From NCBI GenBank assembly GCA_009700485.1, contig WLLZ01000019.1, positions 1-21,747 on the forward strand: a stretch of 21,747 nucleotides of DNA, read 5' to 3'. The notes below the pieces were generated by a model. That model saw only the letters and a list, made by a program, of their open reading frames with translations, was not told the origin of the DNA and made no database searches. The DNA is from Actinomycetota bacterium (lineage in GTDB: Bacteria; Actinomycetota; Actinomycetes; S36-B12). Below are positions 1 through 7,418 of this stretch, in pieces (position 1 is the first letter of the stretch; each line of letters starts with the position of its first letter). Both the position numbers and the translations under genes were made by a program.

Positions 1-1085
1 AAGTCGTTCCCTGGGTTCAACGCAGCTATCCTGCTGCCACCGGTTGTAATCACCGCTCCGCGTTCCCGTGCGTCCGCAATGTGCATCTCCACCTTTGCGA
101 GGCCTTCAGGAGTCGCCATGGGGCCAATATCGGAGGTCGGGTCCAGGCCATTACCTGTCTTCAGACTTCTCACATTGGTTGTGAGCTTTTCCACGAACTC
201 CTCATATACATTCTCCTCAACGTAGATCCTGTTGATGGCGATGCATATTTGGCCTGCATTCCGAAAGCCCCTCCGAGCCGCGCCTTTTACCGCACGGTCA
301 ACGTCTGCTTGACCTGAGACGATCATTGGGCAACTACCGCCCAACTCCATCGAAAGAGGCATGGCCGAGGGGATGCTCTGCGCAATCCTGGTTCCGGTTT
401 CCGTGGATCCGGTAAAAGCAATTTTGTCGACACCCCGATGTGCAACCAGAAGCGGACCAGCATCGCGCCGGCCCAGCACCAGATTCACGACCCCCGCGGG
501 AAGGCCTACCTCATTGAGGCAAGCAAATAATCCGCCCGCTGAGAGGGAGGAGAATTCTGAAGGCTTGACCACGATCGTGCACCCGGCCGCGAGGGCCGCG
601 CACATCTTCCATCCGATAAGTTCGAGCGGGTAATTCCACGGGGTAATGGCCGCAATGACACCAATCGGCTCATATGCGACGATGCTCAGGTACCCATCGA
701 CGTCATTGGGAATAGTCTCGCCATGAATGCGCGTCGCCTCTTCAGCGTAAAAGTCGAAGGCCTTGCTCAATTTTTGCACTTCACCCGTCGCCTCAACGAG
801 AGTCTTTCCCATTTCCAAGGTGATCGATCGAGCCAAACTCGACTCATGTTTCGCAACTACGCGAGCCACATCGTGGAGATACCGTGCTCGAATGGTGGGG
901 TTAAGTGACTTCCATCCAGATAGGGCGCGCCGCGCAGCACAAACCGCCTGATCAACGTCATCCAGATTCGAGTTCTGGACGATGGCGATCGGCGTTTGAT
1001 CGACCGGATTTAACGGCTCGAAGGTAGATTCAGGCTCTGCCCAGTGACCGTCAATGTAATTTCTAACTCGTGGCAGAGGTGCCAT
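1..1085 (-). CDS. NAD(P)-dependent aldehyde dehydrogenase, partial (C-terminus beyond left edge)
   Basis: This gene runs off the left edge. The visible 361 residues cover the N-terminal cofactor domain and most of the catalytic domain of an aldehyde dehydrogenase superfamily protein. Visible landmarks are the cofactor-loop motif TPWNYP, the general base Glu247 in MELGGS and the nucleophile Cys281 in GQICIAINR. The 34-residue spacing between them is normal for the family. The GQICIAINRIYV stretch resembles the succinate-semialdehyde and 2-oxoglutarate-semialdehyde dehydrogenase branch. The ATG start has an AGGAG site close upstream. The gene follows the xylX-like gene in the same direction, so the likely substrate is 2-oxoglutarate semialdehyde, oxidised to 2-oxoglutarate. 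That substrate is inferred from the neighbour. The superfamily call is certain, and succinate semialdehyde or another short aldehyde remains possible. Confidence 0.93.
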   Translation of the reverse strand, partial: MAPLPRVRNYIDGHWAEPESTFEPLNPVDQTPIAIVQNSNLDDVDQAVCAARRALSGWKSLNPTIRARYLHDVARVVAKHESSLARSITLEMGKTLVEATGEVQKLSKAFDFYAEEATRIHGETIPNDVDGYLSIVAYEPIGVIAAITPWNYPLELIGWKMCAALAAGCTIVVKPSEFSSLSAGGLFACLNEVGLPAGVVNLVLGRRDAGPLLVAHRGVDKIAFTGSTETGTRIAQSIPSAMPLSMELGGSCPMIVSGQADVDRAVKGAARRGFRNAGQICIAINRIYVEENVYEEFVEKLTTNVRSLKTGNGLDPTSDIGPMATPEGLAKVEMHIADARERGAVITTGGSRIAALNPGND

Positions 1086-1178
1086 CTATATCTCCTCGAA
1101 TTTCACGTGGTAGGCCATCAGTGTGCGCCCACGAACCAGATTTAGCCGCATCCTCGTAAACCGTTCGCCGTTATTCCG

Positions 1179-2372
1179 TCAACTCCCCTTACCTACCTGG
1201 CTGACGAGACCTCGTCTCGCCAGATTCCTCATTAGGTCACGAATTCCGAATTCCCATCGCGGCGCCAGATGTGAATAGTTGACGCGATTGACCAAGGTCC
1301 CAAGTCGTGGGCTGGAAATCTTCACGATGTCGCCCACGTGATGGGTGAAACCCTTGCCGCCACCGTCACGGTCATCAGTAGGTGCAAAAAGCGTCCCAAG
1401 ATAGAGCAGGAACCCGTCCGGATACTGATGATCCCGACTCATAGCATGGGCCGCAAGATCCGTAGGATCCCTCGAGATGAGTTTCATTTGACTCACCCCT
1501 GCCATGACGAACCCGTCATCTTCACCGCGCACCTCAAGTGCCACTTCGGCTCCGCGAATATCGTCAAGGGTGAAGTGCTCGTCTAGCAATCTAAGAAATG
1601 GGCCCACCGACGCTGACGCGTTGTTATCCTTGGCTCGCGGCAGCAGCAGAGCTGACCGGCCTTCAATGTCTCGCAGATTAACATCATTCCCTATGGTGGC
1701 GGCCACGATTTTTCCGATGGACGTTACCGCGATGGCTATCTCTGGTTCTGGATTATTCCAAGCCGAAATCGTTGAGACGCCTACCTGCTGACCGCAGCCA
1801 ACAGCAGAAAGGACGGCCGCCTTCGTGAATACTTCCGGGTCGGGCCCAATGCCAACTTCGAGATATTGGGACCACATGCCCCTGGCCTGAAGGTCAGCCT
1901 TTAACTGTGCCGCCCTTGGACTCCCCGGAGTGATTGAACCAATATCAGCACCGATGAGGGTATCTAACTCAGAGCGAATCTCCTCAGCTCTCGCAGGATC
2001 CCCGCCGGCTTGCTCCTCTACCAATCGCTCTCTCAGCGAACTTGTGAAGGTGACGCCCGCGGCCTTGATGACAGATAGGTCGATGGGAGCCAGTAGGCGA
2101 ACACCCTCAGCTTCCTCAGATATAGAGTTCATGAGAACCCTTCGAAGGTTCCACGTTCGTCCGCCCTGACTTGACCGGCAGCCACCGACGGGGTCAGTTG
2201 ACTCCAGGAGGTCGGACACGGTTGGAAAGTCGTGGGAAATATCAACCAGCAGATCTCCGCGAACAACAACAACACATGGTCCATCGACCTCAGGATCAAA
2301 CACCCGGCCAACGAGTGTCGCAACGCTGACATCCGTTGGCAGGAGGTCTTCGATATTTTCCATCAGTTTCAA
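1179..2372 (-). CDS. xylX: 2-keto-3-deoxy-pentonate dehydratase, XylX-type (fumarylacetoacetate hydrolase family)
   Basis: The 397-residue protein matches the FAH-fold dehydratases typified by Caulobacter XylX, as remembered. Shared stretches include LLAPIDLSVIKAAGVTF, WSQYLEVGIGPDPE, WNNPEPE, GNDVNLRDIEGRSALLL, AKDNNAS, HQYPDGF and the C-terminal GFTHHVGD. The expected metal ligands are Glu209 and Glu211 (PEPE) and Asp230 (GND), with Lys248 nearby. XylX removes water from 2-keto-3-deoxy-D-xylonate to give 2-oxoglutarate semialdehyde, so the aldehyde dehydrogenase next door is the expected next step. A TTG at 2372 has GGTGG five bases upstream and is the chosen start. An ATG at 2363 and a TTG at 2408 are alternatives. 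The family is highly confident. The pentonate could instead be the L-arabinose-derived epimer, and the matching sugar-acid dehydratase is not in the window. Confidence 0.88.
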   Translation of the reverse strand: MKLMENIEDLLPTDVSVATLVGRVFDPEVDGPCVVVVRGDLLVDISHDFPTVSDLLESTDPVGGCRSSQGGRTWNLRRVLMNSISEEAEGVRLLAPIDLSVIKAAGVTFTSSLRERLVEEQAGGDPARAEEIRSELDTLIGADIGSITPGSPRAAQLKADLQARGMWSQYLEVGIGPDPEVFTKAAVLSAVGCGQQVGVSTISAWNNPEPEIAIAVTSIGKIVAATIGNDVNLRDIEGRSALLLPRAKDNNASASVGPFLRLLDEHFTLDDIRGAEVALEVRGEDDGFVMAGVSQMKLISRDPTDLAAHAMSRDHQYPDGFLLYLGTLFAPTDDRDGGGKGFTHHVGDIVKISSPRLGTLVNRVNYSHLAPRWEFGIRDLMRNLARRGLVSQVGKGS

Positions 2373-2451
2373 GTGATCCACCTTCGTCAACGGTAACCTA
2401 CGATCCAAAGGGCCAGCCCGCCCACGTTCTTATGGAAATCCCCCAATGGAC

Positions 2452-2910
2452 TCACAAACTAGTGAACCACTTCTCCATAATCGGCTTTCGGCCTTCATCC
2501 ACAAGCTCCAGCATTACCCCATGAAGGGCATCAGGATCAAAATAGGACACAATGATCTCCCTCTCACTTGTATATTGGGTCGCTATAGGGGTGATCCCTT
2601 CTTTTATAAGCTCTGCTTCACGCCCTTCGCAATCCGGTTCCCACATTCCAATGTGATGGAACCCCTCGCCCTGAGCGGTGTTGAATAATCCACTCTCCTG
2701 CGATTGCAGTAATTCGATATATGGCGGACCTTGTCGGCTGTATGCAACGACGAGATCCAAAGGTGCTTCCCCTTCAGCCCGTTGCCAGAAGTCCACCGTC
2801 CCGATATCCGGGACTGTCCAAGTCACCCCGAAAGCCTTGCCGAAACTCTCCATCCCTTTTTCCAGGTCGTCAACGAGAAAACCCACATGAAAAAACGGTA
2901 TGAATGTCAC
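2452..2910 (-). CDS. VOC-superfamily protein (glyoxalase/methylmalonyl-CoA epimerase-like)
   Basis: This 152-residue protein has the two paired beta-alpha-beta-beta-beta modules of the vicinal oxygen chelate fold. His8 (FFHVGF), Glu66 (YIELLQ), His86 (FHHIGM) and Glu135 (LELV) sit where the four metal ligands of glyoxalase and methylmalonyl-CoA epimerase relatives lie. A metal-dependent isomerase, lyase or dioxygenase is therefore plausible. The substrate cannot be read from sequence. The start is a GTG with GGGAGGAG about ten bases upstream. It lies between the beta-hydroxyacid dehydrogenase (80 bases upstream) and the xylX-like gene, all in one direction, so it probably belongs to the same pathway. 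An epimerase acting on a sugar-acid intermediate would fit the setting, but that is inference only. Confidence 0.85.
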   Translation of the reverse strand: MTFIPFFHVGFLVDDLEKGMESFGKAFGVTWTVPDIGTVDFWQRAEGEAPLDLVVAYSRQGPPYIELLQSQESGLFNTAQGEGFHHIGMWEPDCEGREAELIKEGITPIATQYTSEREIIVSYFDPDALHGVMLELVDEGRKPIMEKWFTSL

Positions 2911-2990
2911 AGTCGCACTCTCCTCCCGGGCAAAGGGCCCATTAGCTCAGATGATCCGCAGGAAATCCCCGTCGTCATCACAGCGATTCG

Positions 2991-3878
2991 CTATACCGAT
3001 GTCCCCCCGGATCGGAGAAACACCGCCATTCCAGCCATATCTAAATCCCCGTACCCAGCAGCGATAGCCTCAACAATAAGTTGCCGATTGACATCTGCTT
3101 GCGGCATATTCGCCCCCACCGAACTCGCCAATTCCTGTATCAAGCCCAGATCTTTGTTGGCCAAATTCAGATCAAATGCGGTAGGTGTGGTCTCAGGAGT
3201 AAGGAATGCCGCCCTGCGATACTTGACCATCGGTGCGGCAACCGCGCTATTCTCAAATACGTCGTATGCAGTTTCACGGGATACCCCCGTTTTCTCCGCA
3301 AGCACCAAAGCTTCAGAAACAGCCTGACCCAGCGCGAAGATCACCGCATTTACGGCCAGTTTCATCGCGGCTCCCGTGCCCGACTCCCCCATGTAATACA
3401 AGGAGCCGCACATGGCTTCAAGGATTGGCCGCACGCGCTCCATCGTCTCCGGTGCGCCGCCTGCCATTATTGTCAAAGTCGCGGCCGTCGCAGATGCTGT
3501 GCTTCCCGATACCGGTGCATCTATCAGATGGGCACCTTTGCTCTTGACTGCCTCGGCTAGCCAGCGAGTTCCGCTGATTCCGGTAGTTCCCATGTCGACA
3601 ACTATTGCTCCCTCGCGAAGTCCTGCGAGAAGTCCATCGCTGCCGTCCAGAACTGCGCGGACGGCAGGCTCGTCAGAGACCATAAGAATGATGACCTCTG
3701 CTAATGAGCCCACCTCGCGGGGGCTCAAGGCGACTGAGACACCCATTAGCTCGGCCGCCTCCTTCGCTTTTTCGCTCCTACGAGCATAGATACATACCGG
3801 GAATCCAGCCGCCGCTACATTCGCAGCCATTGGTGTGCCCATTCGGCCGAGTCCGATGAACCCTACATTCACGGTCAT
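2991..3878 (-). CDS. beta-hydroxyacid dehydrogenase (3-hydroxyisobutyrate / tartronate-semialdehyde reductase family)
   Basis: The 295-residue protein begins with the Rossmann motif GFIGLGRMG (residues 6-14). It continues with the substrate-binding DAPVSG (120-125) and the catalytic lysine Lys173 in GAAMKLAVN, followed by the all-helical C-terminal domain. These features define the 3-hydroxyisobutyrate dehydrogenase, 2-hydroxy-3-oxopropionate reductase and 6-phosphogluconate dehydrogenase-like family. A longer reading frame exists upstream, but the ATG at 3878 is preferred: it starts right at the Rossmann fold, follows the upstream stop by one base and has AAGGA at a suitable distance. It is translationally coupled to the alcohol dehydrogenase before it. 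In this context it may reduce or oxidise a three- or four-carbon hydroxyacid semialdehyde. The substrate is undetermined. Confidence 0.92.
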   Translation of the reverse strand: MTVNVGFIGLGRMGTPMAANVAAAGFPVCIYARRSEKAKEAAELMGVSVALSPREVGSLAEVIILMVSDEPAVRAVLDGSDGLLAGLREGAIVVDMGTTGISGTRWLAEAVKSKGAHLIDAPVSGSTASATAATLTIMAGGAPETMERVRPILEAMCGSLYYMGESGTGAAMKLAVNAVIFALGQAVSEALVLAEKTGVSRETAYDVFENSAVAAPMVKYRRAAFLTPETTPTAFDLNLANKDLGLIQELASSVGANMPQADVNRQLIVEAIAAGYGDLDMAGMAVFLRSGGTSV

Positions 3879-3879
3879 G

Positions 3880-4968
3880 TCAAGACATCCTTGTCTTTCG
3901 GGTCGCCGCGATCCCCGGGTCAATAAGGGTCTTGATGCGGGTTGACCGATGCTCTGAAAGTGGCACCAACCCGTCACTAACCAAGTCATCCAGCGAGATC
4001 GCCTCAGGAGCAATGTCTTCCCAGCCATCTGCTCGAGACGCAAGAAGTCGAAGTGCCTCCGTAAGGTCGGTCGACTTCACATGAGCATTCGTTCCAATAA
4101 GCTCTAATTCGGTGAGAGAGACAGTCCGAATTTCTATGTCGACGGGCTTGCTCTGAAGACCCACCAAGACAATTCGGCAGCCCCTCGGTGCTATGGCCAA
4201 ACTCTCAGACAAGCCGGCGGGGGATCCGGAAACTTCGAAAATGACTGTTGGAATGAGATCTTCCCTGGCCAGCTTCGCCTTGATGGATTCCTCTCCATGA
4301 GGTCGAACAAGGTATTTGGCTCCCAGCGCGCCAGCAATATCCAAACGTGATTGATCCATATCTGACACCAAGACTGTTGCACCAGCTTGGGCTGCTGCAT
4401 AAGTGAGAAATGCCCCTATACCTCCCGCTCCGATAATGACCGCCGTATCATCACTGTCGAGTCGGCCCCTGCGCATGGCATGGACTGCAATTGACATGGG
4501 CTGCGCTAGTGCAGCCGTATCAGGTGTCACTCCGAATGGCCCTGCATCGACGCACGTATCCGCGGGCACTGCTACGAACTCTGCCAACCCACCGTGCTGG
4601 TGCAACCCCAAAGTGGAGTACGACCGACACAGGTTAGTTCTGCCGCGTTTGCACCAATGACACTCACCACAGGAGATACCTGCCCCCGAGACCACGAGCA
4701 TGCCCTCGGTGAAACTGGTCACGGCTGATCCGGTAGCGACAACAACTCCAGCAATCTCGTGGCCAGGAATCATAGGTCCCACATGCCCTGAAACTGGATG
4801 GCTTGCGGCGATAGGGAACATGTGAGGCCCCGTGCTGTACTCATGGGCATCAGTACCGCAAATTCCAACGGCCGAGACCCTCAGCAGTAGCTCATCCTCC
4901 CGGGGCACTGGAATCGGTACATCCTCGACGCGGACATCGCCCCTACCATGGTAGACCGCGGCTCGCAC
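3880..4968 (-). CDS. zinc-dependent alcohol dehydrogenase (MDR family, butanediol/sorbitol dehydrogenase-like)
   Basis: The 362-residue medium-chain dehydrogenase has catalytic zinc ligands Cys37 (GICGTD), His70 and Glu71 (GHE). It also has a full structural zinc cluster Cys100, Cys103, Cys106, Cys114 and a nucleotide-binding GAGGIG at about 180-185. The CGTDAHEY segment and long loop before GHE resemble (R,R)-2,3-butanediol dehydrogenase and related polyol dehydrogenases. The GTG at 4968 is chosen because GGAGG sits seven bases upstream, while an in-frame ATG at 4995 would place that site inside the gene. The protein is cytosolic and probably oxidises a secondary alcohol of a polyol or sugar acid with NAD. 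It is one of three medium-chain dehydrogenases in the island and resembles the one at 8758-9825 more than the one at 9825-10802. Confidence 0.93.
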   Translation of the reverse strand: MRAAVYHGRGDVRVEDVPIPVPREDELLLRVSAVGICGTDAHEYSTGPHMFPIAASHPVSGHVGPMIPGHEIAGVVVATGSAVTSFTEGMLVVSGAGISCGECHWCKRGRTNLCRSYSTLGLHQHGGLAEFVAVPADTCVDAGPFGVTPDTAALAQPMSIAVHAMRRGRLDSDDTAVIIGAGGIGAFLTYAAAQAGATVLVSDMDQSRLDIAGALGAKYLVRPHGEESIKAKLAREDLIPTVIFEVSGSPAGLSESLAIAPRGCRIVLVGLQSKPVDIEIRTVSLTELELIGTNAHVKSTDLTEALRLLASRADGWEDIAPEAISLDDLVSDGLVPLSEHRSTRIKTLIDPGIAATRKTRMS

Positions 4969-4989
4969 GTGTTTACCTCCTCGCGATAG

Positions 4990-5007
4990 GGCCACAGGTG
5001 GGTGGCC
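4990..5007 (-). promoter_or_regulatory. intercistronic hairpin before the alcohol dehydrogenase ribosome site
   Basis: A perfect 6-bp stem (GGCCAC / GTGGCC) with a 6-base loop lies about ten bases upstream of the GGAGG that serves the gene starting at 4968. It could shape mRNA stability or access to that ribosome site. There is no run of T after it, so it is not a convincing terminator. The role is inferred only. Confidence 0.3.
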
Positions 5008-5069
5008 AACCTTTCGTTGCAGAATATCGGCTCGGACTTACTAAATCCAAGCAATAGAAATTATCCGGA

Positions 5070-5088
5070 GAATCCTCAGTAAGGATTC
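5070..5088 (-). promoter_or_regulatory. hairpin across the stop codon of the M24 gene
   Basis: GAATCC and GGATTC form a perfect 6-bp stem around a 7-base loop that contains the TGA stop of the M24 gene. No T-run follows on the transcribed strand. It may mark an RNA-processing or stabilising element between the M24 gene and the next gene, or may be chance. Confidence 0.25.
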
Positions 5089-6335
5089 GTTATCACCAAT
5101 TCCTCTGCCGGGAAGAGTGTCATGATTTCGCATCCGCTGGCGGTCACAACGAGCTCCTCTTCAATTCGTGCCGCCGAATGACCGTCCGAGGCCGGCCAGT
5201 ACGTTTCGAGGGCGAAGACCATTCCCTCTTTGATCTCAACTGGAGTTGTCAGGGAGTTCAGCCTGCTGATGACCGGACGCTCGTGGAGGCCAAGGCCGAT
5301 TCCATGACCGAACTGGAGACCAAAAGCCTCCATTTCGGAGGAGAACCCGAAATCCTCAGCCTTGGGCCACAGTTTGGCAATGTCTGCCGTGTTTATCCCC
5401 GGCCGCACCATGTCAATCGCCACATCAATAAGTTCCCGCGCCTTCTTGTACGCATCTCGATGCGCCTGGGTTGCGCGACCTACGGCAAAAGTCCTGTAAT
5501 AACAGGTTCGATACCCATTGAAGGCATGGATGATATCGAAGTAGGCCTGATCCCCCGGGCGAATATATCGATCGGAGAATACGTGAGGATGAGGACTGCA
5601 TCGCTCACCCGCAATTGAGTTGATGGCCTCGACCTGCTCTGAACCCATGGAATAGAGCTTGCTTGTTGCCAGTGCGACGATATCGCTCTCCCGCACTCCG
5701 GGCTTGAGGTTTTCATAGATGAGTTGATAAACCCCGTCAACCATTGCTGCAGCCTGATTTAGGAGGATGATCTCGTCGCGGCTTTTGATCTCCCTGGCTT
5801 CCAGCATCGTCTGCTGACCGTCAACGACTTTGATGCCTTGGTCCTGCAACTCACCGAGGACAGAAAGTTCGATCATGTCCACTCCGAGTGGCATGTCGGC
5901 GACACCCTCCTCACGAAGAATACTTGCAATCTCGGCAGCAGCCTCCTTGGGAAGACCGGAGTTCGGTGCAATTGCCCCGAACAGCCCAACATTGCCCCCA
6001 CGCGACTGCTCGCTGCGCAGCCATGGGGAATACAAACGGTGATTCTTCGCCGCAGAACCGAAATCCCAGATCCATGGATGACCATTTCGAGTGAGCAAGG
6101 CCCATCGCTCTAGTTTGTTGTACGCCCAAGTGCCGATATGCGTGCTCGTCATGTATCGGATGTTGTTGCTCTCAAAAACGAGAATTGCGCCAAGGTCGCT
6201 GTTGGCTAGAGCCTCCCGAGTTCGGGCCAGTCGGTAGTCGCGCAACCGATTGAAGTCGACGCGCTCCTCCCAATCAACGGCCTGAATTCCCGGGGCAGGA
6301 ATACTGGTTTGGGCAAACTCTCGGCGATCAACCAT
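5076..6335 (-). CDS. M24-family creatinase/prolidase-like protein with altered metal site
   Basis: The 419-residue protein has the creatinase-type N-terminal domain (FESNNIRYMTS, residues 54-64) and a C-terminal pita-bread domain. Four of the five usual metal-ligand positions of M24B enzymes are present: Asp267 (AYFDII), His344 (FGHGIGLGLHE), Glu377 (FALETYW) and Glu392 (ARIEEE). The second aspartate, normally in a GYxSDxTRTF-like segment, is replaced by Cys278 in GYRTCYYRTF. His270 also replaces the usual small residue after Asp267. Creatinase and DMSP-lyase DddP show that this fold can serve non-peptidase chemistry, so a hydrolase or lyase acting on a catabolic intermediate is possible. The ATG at 6335 is chosen from the promoter position and because the family core follows soon after. 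Its ribosome site is weak. An upstream TTG at 6404 falls in the promoter. Confidence 0.88.
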   Translation of the reverse strand: MVDRREFAQTSIPAPGIQAVDWEERVDFNRLRDYRLARTREALANSDLGAILVFESNNIRYMTSTHIGTWAYNKLERWALLTRNGHPWIWDFGSAAKNHRLYSPWLRSEQSRGGNVGLFGAIAPNSGLPKEAAAEIASILREEGVADMPLGVDMIELSVLGELQDQGIKVVDGQQTMLEAREIKSRDEIILLNQAAAMVDGVYQLIYENLKPGVRESDIVALATSKLYSMGSEQVEAINSIAGERCSPHPHVFSDRYIRPGDQAYFDIIHAFNGYRTCYYRTFAVGRATQAHRDAYKKARELIDVAIDMVRPGINTADIAKLWPKAEDFGFSSEMEAFGLQFGHGIGLGLHERPVISRLNSLTTPVEIKEGMVFALETYWPASDGHSAARIEEELVVTASGCEIMTLFPAEELVITNPY

Positions 6336-6375
6336 GTCCGCTACCGTCCATTCTGCAATCGTTTGTATTGAATAG

Positions 6376-6404
6376 AATCTATGTCGTCCGCAACGAGGTG
6401 TCAA
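6376..6404 (-). promoter_or_regulatory. sigma-70-type promoter for the M24-to-aldehyde-dehydrogenase unit
   Basis: Reading leftward, a perfect -35 box TTGACA (6404-6399) is followed after exactly 17 bases by TAGATT (6381-6376), a 4/6 match to the -10 consensus. Transcription would start near 6369, about 34 bases before the M24 start at 6335. This implies that the left six genes form their own transcription unit, separable from the E1 genes upstream. Confidence 0.55.
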
Positions 6405-6437
6405 GCATTCGCGGGCATTTCCTTCGCCATCCCCGTA

Positions 6438-7418
6438 TCATCCACCGACCAGACGACGTGCCAAGTCAACCGTGGCACCAACGGAGGGCAGCACCTGATC
6501 CTCCAAGTGCTTTGCGAACGGCGCGGGTACAGATGCACCAGCCAATCGCTTAACGGGCGCATCGAGGTCATGAAAACCTTCATCAGCGACGATGGAAGCA
6601 AGGGTTCCGCCCCAGCCACCCTGGAACGGATTCTCCTCGACGATGATTATTCGACTAGTCTTGGCGACGCTCTCTAGCACACAGGCTGCATCAAGGGGCA
6701 CCAGACACCGAAGATCGATCACCTCAGCAGAGATTCCTTCGGCAGCTAGAAGTTCCGCCGCCTCCAGGATAATCGGCATGGACCAAGCCAAGCCCACCAA
6801 AGTAATGTCTGTACCTTCGCGGCACACATTTGCCTTGCCCAAGGGCACCACATGACCCGCCGGTGCAGGCTCGCCTTTGGTGGCAAAAAGTGCCTTATGT
6901 TCAAAGAAGATCACCGGGTCATCACTCCGGACAGCACTCGCCATCAGGCCTATCACATCCGAAGGCGTTGAAGGAGCGACTACGATCAGACCGGGCACAG
7001 TTAATGCCCAGTTCTCGACGGCCTGAGAATGCTGTGCGCCAAACCCGAGGCCACCACCGTTCGCCGTTCTCACGACCATGGGAACGCTGACCTGACCTCC
7101 GGTCATGTACCGAACCTTCGGCATCTCATTGGCGATGAAATCCCAACAGCAGGCGAGAAAATCAGAGAACATGATTTCCGCGATTGGACGCACCCCCGTC
7201 ATGGCTGCACCCATTGCCGCACCGACAATGGCTTGCTCGCTGATGGGCGTATCCCAGATTCGAGTCGGCCCAAATTCAGCAAATAATCCGGCGGTAGTTT
7301 TAAATACCCCCTCTCCTGCTCCGATGTCCTCCCCGATGCAGACAACCGATGGGTCGCGGCGCAACTCGCGAGCGATCCCCTCGGCAACTGCCTCGCGATA
7401 GGTGATCAATTCCGCCAT
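6438..7418 (-). CDS. thiamine-pyrophosphate 2-oxoacid/acetoin dehydrogenase E1, beta subunit
   Basis: The 326-residue protein has the transketolase-like pyrimidine-binding domain followed by the C-terminal transketolase domain. Characteristic stretches are GEDIGAGEGVF, DTPISEQAIVGAAMGAAMTG, RYMTGGQVSVPMVVRT, AQHSQAVENW and VVAPSTPSD. They look closest to AcoB-type acetoin dehydrogenase and PDH E1-beta subunits. With the alpha subunit it would form the alpha2beta2 heterotetramer that decarboxylates a 2-oxoacid or cleaves acetoin-like hydroxyketones and passes the acyl group to lipoate. The ATG at 7418 has GGAGGAA just upstream and lies 13 bases inside the end of the alpha gene, which implies translational coupling. 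No E2 (lipoyl acyltransferase) or E3 gene follows. The next gene is the M24 protein. Confidence 0.93.
   Translation of the reverse strand: MAELITYREAVAEGIARELRRDPSVVCIGEDIGAGEGVFKTTAGLFAEFGPTRIWDTPISEQAIVGAAMGAAMTGVRPIAEIMFSDFLACCWDFIANEMPKVRYMTGGQVSVPMVVRTANGGGLGFGAQHSQAVENWALTVPGLIVVAPSTPSDVIGLMASAVRSDDPVIFFEHKALFATKGEPAPAGHVVPLGKANVCREGTDITLVGLAWSMPIILEAAELLAAEGISAEVIDLRCLVPLDAACVLESVAKTSRIIIVEENPFQGGWGGTLASIVADEGFHDLDAPVKRLAGASVPAPFAKHLEDQVLPSVGATVDLARRLVGG

Noticed and set aside
5076..6335. M24 protein as DMSP lyase DddP, with the cupin as a DddK/DddQ-type lyase and prpE for acrylate/propionate
   Set aside because: As remembered, DddP has an Asp-x-Asp metal motif and a later Asp in the strand where this protein has FDII and Cys278. 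The cupin has only generic family motifs. No acrylate-handling gene other than a general prpE is present.
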